A DNA stretch of 64,000 nucleotides from CAIKZY01 sp044374195 (GTDB lineage: Bacteria; Actinomycetota; Actinomycetes; S36-B12). The notes below the pieces were generated by a model, which was not told where the DNA came from, ran no database searches, and was given only the letters and a program-made list of their open reading frames with translations. Each line of letters starts with the position of its first letter. Position 1 is the first letter of the stretch. Shown here one piece after another: positions 45,457 through 52,764 of the stretch. The DNA lies in the NCBI GenBank assembly GCA_044374195.1, contig JBILOY010000011.1:1-64000 (forward strand), read 5' to 3'. The translations under genes were made by a program, and so were the position numbers.

Positions 45457-47016
45457 GTGACCGACACGCGCGATGTGGCCTCGCTGACCCGCAGGCTCGT
45501 GCCCCCCATGCCTTCACACGGCATTCGCGGCTGGATCGGCCCACTCGTCGTTGCCTTCATCGGCGGAATCCTGCGCCTGTGGAATCTCGGTACCCCGCAC
45601 GCCATTGCCTTCGACGAGACCTACTACCCGAAAGATGCTCTCTCACTCCTGCGCTTCGGCTACGAGCGGGCGATGGTCGACGGCGCGAACGAAACGTTGC
45701 TCGCCAGTGACGGCAACTGGCGCGTACTCGACATCTTCAAGCCCGAAGCAGCGTTCGTCGTGCACCCCCCGCTGGGCAAGTGGACCATCGCGGTCGGCCA
45801 GTACTTCTTCGGCGGAACTCCGTTCGGTTGGCGCATTGCCGTGTGTGTACTCGGCATCATCGCCATCGTCATCACCGCACGCATTGCACGCAGACTGACC
45901 CGCTCTGATCTCATCGGCACCCTCGCCGGACTCTTCCTCGCGCTTGACGGCATTCACCTCGTGTTGAGCCGCACCGGCCTGCTCGACATGATTCTTGGGT
46001 TCTGGGTGTTGGTCGCATTCGGGCTGCTGCTCATCGATCGTGATCGCACACGAAGGAAGATGGCCGAGTTCGTCGAAACGAACGGCATCGAGGCCGCGGC
46101 TACGAAGTACGGCCCGCGCTTCGGCTACCGCCCCTACCGCTGGGCCGCAGCAGTTGCTCTCGGTCTCGCCTGCGCCGTGAAGTGGTCAGGCATCTGGTTC
46201 ATCGTCTTCTTCGTCATCATGACTCTCGTCTGGGATATCTCGACTCGTCGCGCCATCGGCGTGCAGCAACCGTGGCGGGCGACCTTCCTGCGCGAGACAC
46301 CGCTGACCGCTGTCGTCATGGTCGCGATCGCGATTGTTGTCTACTTCTTCAGCTGGACGGGCTGGCTACTCACCGACGGTGGCTACGACCGCAATTGGGC
46401 GGCAACACAAGACCCGTCGATTATTCCCGCGGCTCTCAGATCGCTATGGCACTACCACGTGGAGGCGTGGAACTTCCATGTGAACCTCACGTCAGCGCAC
46501 TCGTATGCGAGTAACCCGCTGTCGTGGCCCTTCCAGTCACGCCCAACGTCGTTCTACTGGAACTCGATCAAGGACGGATCCCAAGGCTGCCCCACCAACA
46601 ACTGCGCGGCTGAGGTTCTTGCCCTCGGCAACCCGATCATCTGGTGGGCTGCCATCGGCGCGATGGTGCATCAGGTCTGGCGCTGGACTGCTCGCCGCGA
46701 CTGGCGCGCAGGCGCGGTTCTCGTCGGCATCGCCGCCGGCTGGCTGCCGTGGATGCTCTACCTCGACCGCACGATCTTCACCTTCTACACCGTGGTCTAC
46801 GTGCCCTTCGTCGTCATGGCGCTCGCCATGACCTGCGGCTCGATTCTTGGCCCGTCGAATGCACCAGAACGCCGACGGCGCTGGGGTGCGATTGCCGTGG
46901 GCACGCTCGTACTACTCGTCGTGCTCGCAGCCTGGTGGTTCTATCCGATCTGGACTGGTCAGGTCATCCCGTATGAGCAGTGGAACCTGCGCATGTGGAT
47001 GCCGACCTGGATCTAG
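45457..47016 (+). CDS. Dolichyl-phosphate-mannose-type protein mannosyltransferase
   Basis: A 519-residue GT39 membrane glycosyltransferase with about eleven helices. The first external loop has the acidic pair AIAFDETYYPKDA, and HPPLGKWTIAVGQYFFG follows. It transfers mannose from a polyprenyl phosphate carrier to Ser/Thr of secreted proteins. In M. tuberculosis the homologue (Rv1002c) is divergent from rsmI, as here. The GTG at 45457 is chosen because TACGAT (45444-45449) ends seven bases upstream; longer frames overlap rsmI. Candidate substrates nearby are the Ser/Thr-rich secreted proteins. Confidence 0.92.
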   Translation: MTDTRDVASLTRRLVPPMPSHGIRGWIGPLVVAFIGGILRLWNLGTPHAIAFDETYYPKDALSLLRFGYERAMVDGANETLLASDGNWRVLDIFKPEAAFVVHPPLGKWTIAVGQYFFGGTPFGWRIAVCVLGIIAIVITARIARRLTRSDLIGTLAGLFLALDGIHLVLSRTGLLDMILGFWVLVAFGLLLIDRDRTRRKMAEFVETNGIEAAATKYGPRFGYRPYRWAAAVALGLACAVKWSGIWFIVFFVIMTLVWDISTRRAIGVQQPWRATFLRETPLTAVVMVAIAIVVYFFSWTGWLLTDGGYDRNWAATQDPSIIPAALRSLWHYHVEAWNFHVNLTSAHSYASNPLSWPFQSRPTSFYWNSIKDGSQGCPTNNCAAEVLALGNPIIWWAAIGAMVHQVWRWTARRDWRAGAVLVGIAAGWLPWMLYLDRTIFTFYTVVYVPFVVMALAMTCGSILGPSNAPERRRRWGAIAVGTLVLLVVLAAWWFYPIWTGQVIPYEQWNLRMWMPTWI

Positions 47017-47020
47017 TCGG

Positions 47021-47614
47021 CTACTGGCCGAGCAGCTGCTTGATCTGCGAGATCTCGGATGTCTGCGCATCAATGATCGTCTGAGCAAGAGTGACAACCG
47101 CGGGGTTACCACCGCTGTCGATCACGTTCTGCGCCATGGAGATCGCGCCCTCATGGTGGACGATCATCCCCTCCAGATATAGGCGATCGAAGTCAGCACC
47201 GCGAGCATTTCGGAGCTCATTGATTTGCTCCTCGCTCAGCAGGCCATCCATGTGACCGGTGTGCTTGCCGATCTCGCCGAGCGCACCGGCGGCCTGAAGC
47301 AATCCCTGCATCTGCGTGATTTCCGGTGCCTGGGCAGCTGCAATCGTCGAGGCAAGCTTTTGCACCTCGGGGCTGGCACCGTTGGTTGCCGCTAGTTTCG
47401 ACATCTCCACGGCCTGCTCATGGTGCGGAATCATCATCGCCAAGAACATCGCGTCATCCGGGATCAATTCGCTTGTCAGGCTCTGCACCTGGTCGGAGAT
47501 CGCCGACGAGAGGGAATCAGGAACCAGATTGGTGCTACCGCATGCGGTGGTCATCACGAGCGTGGCTCCCAGAACGAGTGCTCCGGCTAGTGCTGGGCCT
47601 CTACGCAGCTTCAC
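47021..47614 (-). CDS. DUF305-family lipoprotein
   Basis: A 197-residue exported protein: basic N terminus MKLRRG, hydrophobic core and lipobox VMTTAC with Cys25 as lipid anchor. The DUF305 domain holds paired motifs MIPHHEQAVEMSKLA and MIVHHEGAISMAQ; the repeated HH-E clusters form a ferritin-like four-helix bundle that may bind metal, often copper. The stop codon is 4 bp from that of the convergent mannosyltransferase. Its role is unknown; copper handling is a family-level guess. GTG start with AAAGGGA upstream. Confidence 0.88.
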   Translation of the reverse strand: MKLRRGPALAGALVLGATLVMTTACGSTNLVPDSLSSAISDQVQSLTSELIPDDAMFLAMMIPHHEQAVEMSKLAATNGASPEVQKLASTIAAAQAPEITQMQGLLQAAGALGEIGKHTGHMDGLLSEEQINELRNARGADFDRLYLEGMIVHHEGAISMAQNVIDSGGNPAVVTLAQTIIDAQTSEISQIKQLLGQ

Positions 47615-47717
47615 GACAATCCCTTTCGCTCATGGACCAGTGCGGTGCCTGCGGATTTAGTTTCACACGGGATCCCGAATCGGGCACATTCAGAAGGTAA
47701 GAGGGATGCAAGGGCAC

Positions 47718-48014
47718 GTGGAGCTGAGGGGAACCGTCACACCCTGCGGGTGTTCCTCCTCGAATCCCGATTCCCTACATGACAAAAGCCGCCCCGAAGG
47801 GCGGCGCTTTGTCATGGTGGAGCTGAGGGGAACCGTCACACCCTGCGGGTGTTCCTCCTCGAATCCCGATTCCCTACATGACAAAAGCCGCCCCGAAGGG
47901 CGGCGCTTTGTCATGGTGGAGCTGAGGGGAACCGTCACACCCTGCGGGTGTTCCTCCTCGAATCCCGAGTCCCTACATGACAAAAGCCGCCCCGAAGGGC
48001 GGCGCTTTGTCATG
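47718..48014 (-). repeat. Three tandem 99-bp repeats trailing tRNA-Ala, each copying its 3' end and terminator
   Basis: Three almost identical 99-bp units (starting at 47718, 47817 and 47916 on the plus strand; one unit reads GAGTCCC where the others read GATTCCC). In tRNA orientation each holds a 39-bp terminator hairpin (CATGACAAA...TTTGTCATG around GCCGCCC/GGGCGGC), a GAATC/GATTC palindrome, an ACACCC/GGGTGT hairpin, and the last 14 nt of the tRNA. The two inner copies also keep the CCA. The final unit of the series is the tRNA itself. The copies keep one open frame on both strands because 99 is divisible by three, but coding is unlikely. Confidence 0.9.
47976..48014 (-). terminator. tRNA-Ala terminator (proximal copy)
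   Basis: A 9-bp outer stem CATGACAAA/TTTGTCATG, a short internal mismatch and a 7-bp inner stem GCCGCCC/GGGCGGC with loop CGAA (plus-strand sequence). It starts at the encoded CCA of tRNA-Ala. Identical copies occur at 47877-47915 and 47778-47816. Confidence 0.85.
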
Positions 48015-48015
48015 G

Positions 48016-48088
48016 TGGAGCTGAGGGGATTCGAACCCCTGGCCTTCTCATTGCGAACGAGACGCGCTACCAACTGCGCCACAGCCCC
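48016..48088 (-). tRNA. tRNA-Ala (anticodon CGC)
   Basis: A 73-nt cloverleaf: acceptor GGGGCTG/CAGCTCC, D arm GCGC/GCGC with AGTTGGTA loop, anticodon loop TTCGCAA (CGC), T arm AGGGG-TTCGAAT-CCCCT, discriminator A. A CCA is encoded at 48013-48015. It reads the GCG codon. The tandem repeats follow directly. Confidence 0.96.
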
Positions 48089-48140
48089 TTGCGAGGCAAG
48101 AGACTAGCAAGTGACCCGATGAAGGCGCGGGGCGGCTGAC

Positions 48141-48896
48141 CTACTGGTTGACAGCGCGACGGTCGTAGTCGGCAGAGACAACCGGAATCTCGGCCGTGAT
48201 GTCTTCATAGGCGGCTGCAACGGCAGCGATCTCGGCGGCCTGGGCGGCTGATGCTTCGCGCATCTCTTGAGCGGCCTCGACCATCGCGCTGCCCGTCCAC
48301 TCGCCCGGGCGAGCCTTGTCGATCGGGCGCGGCATCTGCGAAGCACGGGGGGCGGTGACATAGGTCGGCAAGGTGGTGGGCACTGCCTCCCATTCCACGT
48401 CCTCGTCGTCCCAGGCGTTCCAGTTCTCCCAGTCGTCGTCGACCGCCGCCTTGGTTGAGACAGGGACTGCGGTGCGCTCGCTGCGGGAGGCGGGTGAGGA
48501 ACGTCGCACGCGGGCGGGGGCCGCCTGGGTGCGAGCCGAAGCGGTCATCGCGCTGGCGACCATGAAGGCCGCGGTGAGCAGGCCGAACAGGATCGGCAGC
48601 CACTTGGGGGCGGCCGAGACCAAGGCGAGAAGCAATGTGAGGGCGGTCAGGGCGGTCAAGGAGGCCAGCACAATCGCCCGGCGCTTGCCCGACGGGGTAA
48701 AGGTGATCTGTCGGTTCATGTGATCGCGTCCCCCGCGGCTTGACTGCACCTCATCATGGCTGCCGAGTCGGGCCATGGAGTTCTCGAAGCGGGCGGTCGA
48801 CCGAACTTCACTGATCTGGTCGTGACGACGCAGCCACATCGGGATCAAGACGGCAGCCCACAGCGCGATGATCACGATGTAGATGAGCCCCGTCAC
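48141..48896 (-). CDS. glpR: GlpR-type membrane receptor (gephyrin-like protein partner)
   Basis: A 251-residue protein: N-terminal helix ending in the actinobacterial signature AAVLIPMWLRRHDQ, a cytoplasmic loop, two more helices (AIVLASLTALTALTLLLAL and LPILFGLLTAAFMVASAM), then a long acidic, Ala-rich C-terminal region (DDDWENWNAWDDEDVEWEAV). This is the form of GlpR, the membrane partner of the FtsZ-binding gephyrin-like protein Glp in Corynebacterium. It follows rimJ and galU as in that species, but no glp/moeA gene is here. GTG start at 48896, with TAACGT (48904-48909) seven bases upstream. Confidence 0.75.
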   Translation of the reverse strand: MTGLIYIVIIALWAAVLIPMWLRRHDQISEVRSTARFENSMARLGSHDEVQSSRGGRDHMNRQITFTPSGKRRAIVLASLTALTALTLLLALVSAAPKWLPILFGLLTAAFMVASAMTASARTQAAPARVRRSSPASRSERTAVPVSTKAAVDDDWENWNAWDDEDVEWEAVPTTLPTYVTAPRASQMPRPIDKARPGEWTGSAMVEAAQEMREASAAQAAEIAAVAAAYEDITAEIPVVSADYDRRAVNQ

Positions 48897-48972
48897 GTCT
48901 CGTACGTTAGAGGCCTATATAGGGGACAGCGTGTAGGTGCGACGTGGGGCAGCTTCGGCGTGTCGCGTGTGA

Positions 48973-49581
48973 CTACTGGGAAAGCTGCTGACTTCTGAGC
49001 CTTCGGAGCACTCCATCGGGCTGATCGCCTGACAGCAAGACGTACGAGACGTGGTCGCACCACTGGCCATTGATGTGCAGATAGTCGGCTCGAATGCCCT
49101 CATTACGCAGGCCCAGTTTCTCGGCCACTCGTCGTGACGGCTCGTTCTCCGGACGAATGTTGATCTCGATGCGATGTAAGCCGCACTCGCCAATCAGGTA
49201 GTCGCATGCCATCGCGACAGCAGTTGTCATGATGCCGCGACCGGCAACCTCGTGATCAATCCAGTAACCGATGTAACCGCCGCGCAGTGAACCCATGGCA
49301 ATGCCGCCGACAGTGACTTGTCCGCGAAAGTCACCGTCGACGTCAAGTGCCCACGGCAGCATGCGCCCGGCACGTGCTTCACGATTCATGCGACGCACCA
49401 TCGAACCGAATGTTGGCGGCGCTTCACCTTCGAAGGAGCCCTCAGCAGGAAGGGTTGCATCCCACGGAGTCAGCCACTCGCTGTTGCGCGCACGCACATC
49501 GCGCCAGGCGCGTGCATCGCGAATTCTCAGCGGCCGCAACCGAATATCGCCCTCGATGAGGGTTACGGGCCAATCGATCAC
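48973..49581 (-). CDS. GNAT-family N-acetyltransferase, RimJ/RimL type
   Basis: A 202-residue acetyltransferase. IRLRPLRIRDARAWRDVRARN is the RimJ-type start, GYIGYWIDHEVAGRGIMTTAV the acetyl-CoA loop (RGIMTTA), and GLHRIEINIRPENEPSRRVAEKLGL the C-terminal motif. It likely acetylates the N-terminal amine of a ribosomal or other protein. The GTG start overlaps the galU stop codon (GTGA), so it is translated by coupling. It sits in the galU-rimJ-glpR order. Confidence 0.9.
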   Translation of the reverse strand: MIDWPVTLIEGDIRLRPLRIRDARAWRDVRARNSEWLTPWDATLPAEGSFEGEAPPTFGSMVRRMNREARAGRMLPWALDVDGDFRGQVTVGGIAMGSLRGGYIGYWIDHEVAGRGIMTTAVAMACDYLIGECGLHRIEINIRPENEPSRRVAEKLGLRNEGIRADYLHINGQWCDHVSYVLLSGDQPDGVLRRLRSQQLSQ

Positions 49582-50492
49582 TTCAGTCCTGCGACGAATT
49601 CCGTCAACCAGGCGCGCAACTCCGGACCAAGATCGTCACGTTCAACAGCGAGGGTGATCACGGCTTGCAAGTATGAGATTCGATCGCCCGTGTCGTAGCG
49701 ACGACCGGAGAACACAACTCCACGAACTCCGCCGCCTTGATCAGCGGGCATCGTTGCTAGCGTGCGAAGTGCGTCAGTGAGCTGGATCTCGCCACCGCGA
49801 CCGGGCTTCGTCTCGCGAATGACATCGAAGACTGCAGGGTCGAGGAGATAACGACCGATGACGGCGTACGAACTCGGCGCATCGGCGACATCGGGCTTCT
49901 CGATCAGATCGGTGATCAGGACAACATCATCAGCACCGGTGCGCTCAATGGCGGGGCAGCCGTAAAGCGAGATGCACTCGCGCGGCACCTCCATCAGGCA
50001 GACGACCGAGCCGCCGAACTCGGCACGGACAGCCGCCATGCGAGGCAGGATCGGATCGCGCGGATCGATGAGGTCATCGCCAAGGAGCACCGCGAAGGGC
50101 TCGTGCCCGACATGGCTTTCTGCCATAAGAACCGCGTGGCCGAGGCCCAGCGGGTCGCCCTGCCGGACGTAATGGATGGTCGCGAGGTCGGTCGAGTGCT
50201 CGACCATCTCCAGGCGCTCGGTGTCGCCCTTAGCGCGCAGAACCTCTTCGAGCTCGAAATTGCGGTCGAAATGATCCTCGAGCGGGCGCTTGCTGCGGCC
50301 GGTGATGAACAAGACGTCATTGAGGCCAGCAGCCACGGCCTCCTCGACCACGTACTGGATCGCCGGCTTGTCGACGACGGGCAGCATTTCCTTGGGGGTG
50401 GCCTTGGTGGCGGGCAGGAACCGAGTTCCCAGACCGGCGGCAGGAATGACGGCCTTCCGCACGGGCATGCTCCACGTGTTCGGCTTGTCCAT
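49578..50492 (-). CDS. galU: UTP-glucose-1-phosphate uridylyltransferase
   Basis: A 304-residue nucleotidyltransferase. KAVIPAAGLGTRFLPATKATPKEMLPVVDKPAIQYVVEEA is the signature start (split here for reading: PAAGLGTRFLPATKA, then PKEMLPVVDKPA), with FAVLLGDDLID and GRGGEIQLTDAL downstream. It makes UDP-glucose for cell-wall and storage glycans. The ATG at 50492 has TATCGT (50499-50504, minus strand) six bases upstream; longer frames would run across the divergent fthC gene. It is divergent from fthC by 34 bp. Confidence 0.96.
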   Translation of the reverse strand: MDKPNTWSMPVRKAVIPAAGLGTRFLPATKATPKEMLPVVDKPAIQYVVEEAVAAGLNDVLFITGRSKRPLEDHFDRNFELEEVLRAKGDTERLEMVEHSTDLATIHYVRQGDPLGLGHAVLMAESHVGHEPFAVLLGDDLIDPRDPILPRMAAVRAEFGGSVVCLMEVPRECISLYGCPAIERTGADDVVLITDLIEKPDVADAPSSYAVIGRYLLDPAVFDVIRETKPGRGGEIQLTDALRTLATMPADQGGGVRGVVFSGRRYDTGDRISYLQAVITLAVERDDLGPELRAWLTEFVAGLK

Positions 50493-50526
50493 GGTCTGAC
50501 GATAGAGGATCAGGCACGATGGGTTC

Positions 50527-51117
50527 GTGACAACCGCTGACCCGAGCCCCGCAGCCGCCAAGGCAGCATTCCGCCGCGAGATCCACATTGCTCGCCGGGC
50601 CCGCAGTGAATCTGATCGTGTGAAAGCCGCCAACCGCCTCGCACCACGAGCCCTGCCAGCACTTGGAGACTGCGGCACAGTGGCCTGCTACCAATCAACA
50701 CCCACCGAGCCGGGTACTGAAGCTCTCATCGCACTGCTGCGGCAGCGAGATATTCGCGTGCTGCTCCCCCGAGTCAATGACACGTCGCTCGAATGGGTTG
50801 AGCTCAAGGATTCGACAGACTTCGTGAAAAGCGAGCTCGGCATTCAGGAGCCGGCAGGCCCGGCGATCGCTGACGCACTGAGCGATTGCGATGCGATCGT
50901 CCTGCCTGCTCTTGCCATCTCGCGCGACGGGACCCGCCTCGGTCAAGGTGGTGGCTACTACGACCGCACTCTTCAGTCCGTGCCGGCGTTCGCCGACGGT
51001 GGTCCGATGCGCATTGCACTCATCTTCGAGGGTGAACTCGTCAAATCACTTCCGGAAGAATCGCATGATGCTCGGGTGGATCAGGTCGTCACACCGGAGC
51101 GCGTCGTTACCTTCTGA
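50527..51117 (+). CDS. fthC: 5-formyltetrahydrofolate cyclo-ligase
   Basis: A 196-residue enzyme (MTHFS family) converting 5-formyl-THF to methenyl-THF with ATP. AFRREIHIARRARSESD is the N-terminal motif, and ALAISRDGTRLGQGGGYYDRTL is the phosphate-binding motif. The short version seen here is normal for actinobacteria. GTG start; the end overlaps the convergent crcB gene by 11 bp. Its divergence from galU matches the Mycobacterium Rv0992c/galU order. Confidence 0.93.
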   Translation: MTTADPSPAAAKAAFRREIHIARRARSESDRVKAANRLAPRALPALGDCGTVACYQSTPTEPGTEALIALLRQRDIRVLLPRVNDTSLEWVELKDSTDFVKSELGIQEPAGPAIADALSDCDAIVLPALAISRDGTRLGQGGGYYDRTLQSVPAFADGGPMRIALIFEGELVKSLPEESHDARVDQVVTPERVVTF

Positions 51118-51460
51118 GCAACTGATACAGCAATTCGAATGCGGCCACGCATGATGTCGTCATCACGATGAGCGCGATCACGAATGACGCTCGCGATCGT
51201 GACCACAGCAGGTGCATCTCCCAGCCAAAGCCCGAGAAGGTGGTGAGGGCGCCGCAGACTCCGACGAGCAAGAAAACCTGCAGGTTTCCGGTGGTCAGGG
51301 CAAACACCACACCCGCAATTGCCGAACCAAGCACGTTGACTACCAGCAGGCTCCACGGGAATCGTTTCGTCGGCGCATGACCGGCAACCCAGCGATCAAG
51401 GATGAATCGTGATGGCGCTCCGATCGCAGCGCCCAGCGCAATAGCCAGTATCTCCATCAT
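51107..51460 (-). CDS. crcB: Fluoride exporter CrcB, second subunit gene
   Basis: A 117-residue four-helix Fluc/CrcB fluoride channel. GAAIGAPSRFILDRWV, FPWSLLVVNVLGSAIAGVVF and GVCGALTTFSGFGWEMHLL carry the conserved Asn and Phe residues lining the pore. It overlaps the preceding crcB gene by 4 bp; paired homologues of this kind form antiparallel heterodimers. Confidence 0.92.
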   Translation of the reverse strand: MMEILAIALGAAIGAPSRFILDRWVAGHAPTKRFPWSLLVVNVLGSAIAGVVFALTTGNLQVFLLVGVCGALTTFSGFGWEMHLLWSRSRASFVIALIVMTTSCVAAFELLYQLLRR

Positions 51461-51843
51461 CCGGCGAATTTCCGGGTGAGCCGCACACCGAGTGGCACGG
51501 CGAGCAAGCCGAGAAGCAGAGTCGCTCCGATGTAAACACCGGCCAGACCGAGCCTGCCCTCGTCGAGCATCACGCCCGTCTCAAGCGCGAATGCGGAGAA
51601 GGTGGTGAAGCCGCCGAGCACTCCGGTGACGATGAAGGGGCGCAGGTGTTCTTCGCGTGGATGCCCGGCAAGAACTGGAACCAGCATGCCGATCAGCAGG
51701 CAACCAAGCACATTGATGGTCAAGGTGCCCGTCGGGAATCCGCCGACAGCAACCGGATTCCACAGATACGACACCACGAACCTCGCGAGCGAGCCGAGGA
51801 TGCCACCGAACGCAATCCATGCCAGCACTCTCGGGGTGATCAC
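51457..51843 (-). CDS. crcB: Fluoride exporter CrcB, first subunit gene
   Basis: A 128-residue CrcB/Fluc subunit. FGGILGSLARFVVSYLW, FPTGTLTINVLGCLLIGML and GVLGGFTTFSAFALE are the three conserved segments. It extrudes fluoride from the cytosol. The GTG at 51843 gives a normal N terminus (ITPRVLAWIAFGG); upstream in-frame sequence would run into the CIRCE region. The two crcB genes are coupled, suggesting a heterodimeric channel. No fluoride riboswitch is evident upstream. Confidence 0.92.
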   Translation of the reverse strand: MITPRVLAWIAFGGILGSLARFVVSYLWNPVAVGGFPTGTLTINVLGCLLIGMLVPVLAGHPREEHLRPFIVTGVLGGFTTFSAFALETGVMLDEGRLGLAGVYIGATLLLGLLAVPLGVRLTRKFAG

Positions 51844-51902
51844 GCACGAAGGGTACGTGGGCGCGCTGTCGATTGGACGAATCGACTGAGCTAGGGGCAG
51901 AC

Positions 51903-51929
51903 TTAGCACTCAGCACTCATGAGTGCTAG
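51903..51929 (+). promoter_or_regulatory. CIRCE element (HrcA operator) upstream of ruc
   Basis: TTAGCACTC (51903-51911), a 9-bp spacer, then GAGTGCTAG (51921-51929). This is the CIRCE consensus TTAGCACTC-N9-GAGTGCTAA with one mismatch in the last base. The spacer itself repeats AGCACTC, so a second perfect 16-bp palindrome (AGCACTCA/TGAGTGCT, 51912-51927) is nested inside. CIRCE is the binding site of the heat-shock repressor HrcA. It ends 18 bp before the ruc start codon and overlaps no gene. Confidence 0.9.
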
Positions 51930-51947
51930 ATCCGGCCAGGAGGAAAA

Positions 51948-52256
51948 GTGCCCACCTACGAGTACACGTGCTCGAATTGCGAGAGCAACCACGAGATCGT
52001 TCAGTCGATGTCGGATCCGACCCTGACCACCTGCCCCTCCTGCGGTCTGGAAACCCTGCGCAAGCAATTCGGGAATGTTGGCGTTGTCTTCAAGGGCTCT
52101 GGCTTCTACCGCAACGACTCACGCGACAAGAAGTCGAACACCGGCGGCGCTAGTTCCTCGTCATCAAGCAGCACTCCGGCGTCGACGCCAAGCAGCACTC
52201 CCGCACCGAGTTCCCCTGCGCCGAGCACGTCGACTCCATCGAGCACCACCAGTTGA
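51948..52256 (+). CDS. ruc: FmdB-type zinc-ribbon chaperone, Ruc homologue
   Basis: A 102-residue protein. MPTYEYTCSNCESNHEIVQ and LTTCPSCGLETLRKQF give two CxxC pairs (C8, C11, C28, C31), the FmdB zinc ribbon, then GVVFKGSGFYRNDSRDKKS, and a disordered Ser/Thr/Pro-rich tail. This matches mycobacterial Ruc (Rv0991c), a redox-regulated chaperone that oxidises at these cysteines and prevents protein aggregation. GTG start with a GGAGG ribosome site. The CIRCE site upstream predicts heat induction through HrcA. Confidence 0.9.
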   Translation: MPTYEYTCSNCESNHEIVQSMSDPTLTTCPSCGLETLRKQFGNVGVVFKGSGFYRNDSRDKKSNTGGASSSSSSSTPASTPSSTPAPSSPAPSTSTPSSTTS

Positions 52257-52261
52257 CCTGT

Positions 52262-52283
52262 GGACAGCCGCTTTCGGCTGTCC
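52262..52283 (+). terminator. Hairpin after ruc
   Basis: GGACAGCCG, loop CTTT, CGGCTGTCC: a perfect 9-bp stem starting 6 bp after the ruc stop codon. It separates ruc from the SAF-domain gene, which has its own -10 box. Confidence 0.75.
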
Positions 52284-52306
52284 CGATGCGCCCATAGCCT
52301 CATTGG

Positions 52307-52750
52307 GTGCTCGCAACCCTTACCCGCGGTGACCTCGCCCGCGTGATTCGTCGCCATCGGCGGGTTGTGGCAGCGGTTCTCGCGGGAATGGCAACGCTCC
52401 TCATCGCCAACGCCGTCTCTCAAGGGGCAACCGAACCGGTGAGCACCAGTGGCCCCACGCTCTCGCAGGATGAAGTGGCCCTGGCAGTCACTCTCGAAAC
52501 TCGCGCCGCAGCCGAAGCCGTTCAGCCCGGCGATCGCGTGTCGGTCGTGGCCGTCAGCGACGACGGTTTCAGTTCGATCGTGGCTGAGGGCGCCCGGGTG
52601 CTCAAGACTGCATCAAGCGGAGGTTTCGGTGCGAGCGACGCCGCTGTGACCCTCGCGGTTGACGAAGCATCCGCGCTTCGATTGGCTAGTGCGTCGGCGC
52701 GCGGCACTCTCACGCTGATCATTCGTCCACCGAGTGGCTCAGTGTCGTGA
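52307..52750 (+). CDS. SAF-domain-like membrane-anchored protein
   Basis: A 147-residue protein with one N-terminal helix (VVAAVLAGMATLLIANAV, about 20-37) and an extracytoplasmic SAF/CpaB-like domain (VALAVTLETRAAAEAVQPGDRVSVVAVSDDG split at 20). The remainder shows ALRLASASARGTLTLIIRPP. CpaB-type SAF domains belong to pilus assembly, but no other pilus gene is here. TAGCCT at 52295-52300 ends six bases before its GTG, so it has its own leaderless promoter after the ruc terminator. Function unknown. Confidence 0.75.
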   Translation: MLATLTRGDLARVIRRHRRVVAAVLAGMATLLIANAVSQGATEPVSTSGPTLSQDEVALAVTLETRAAAEAVQPGDRVSVVAVSDDGFSSIVAEGARVLKTASSGGFGASDAAVTLAVDEASALRLASASARGTLTLIIRPPSGSVS

Positions 52751-52764
52751 GGTGCGAGAGCGGA

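Noticed and set aside
47632..47700. A 22-residue open frame with a CGACGFSF zinc-finger-like start, upstream of the DUF305 gene.
   Set aside because: It is too short, has no ribosome site or conserved context, and could be chance or a remnant; not enough to call a gene.
47718..48014. CRISPR array or phage attachment-site duplication.
   Set aside because: The units are contiguous without unique spacers, and there is no cas gene, integrase or foreign DNA between the tRNA and the last copy of its 3' end.
47690..48107. Open frames on both strands through the tRNA-Ala tail repeats, giving a 33-residue repeated peptide (for example GTVTPCGCSSSNP).
   Set aside because: The frames stay open only because the unit is 99 bp. 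They run into the tRNA gene, lack ribosome sites and mirror each other on both strands. The hairpins and tRNA-end copies explain the sequence better as RNA.
51843..51909. Longer N terminus for the first CrcB reaching into the CIRCE region.
   Set aside because: The extra residues have no similarity to CrcB and would place coding sequence over the HrcA operator; the GTG at 51843 matches the family start.
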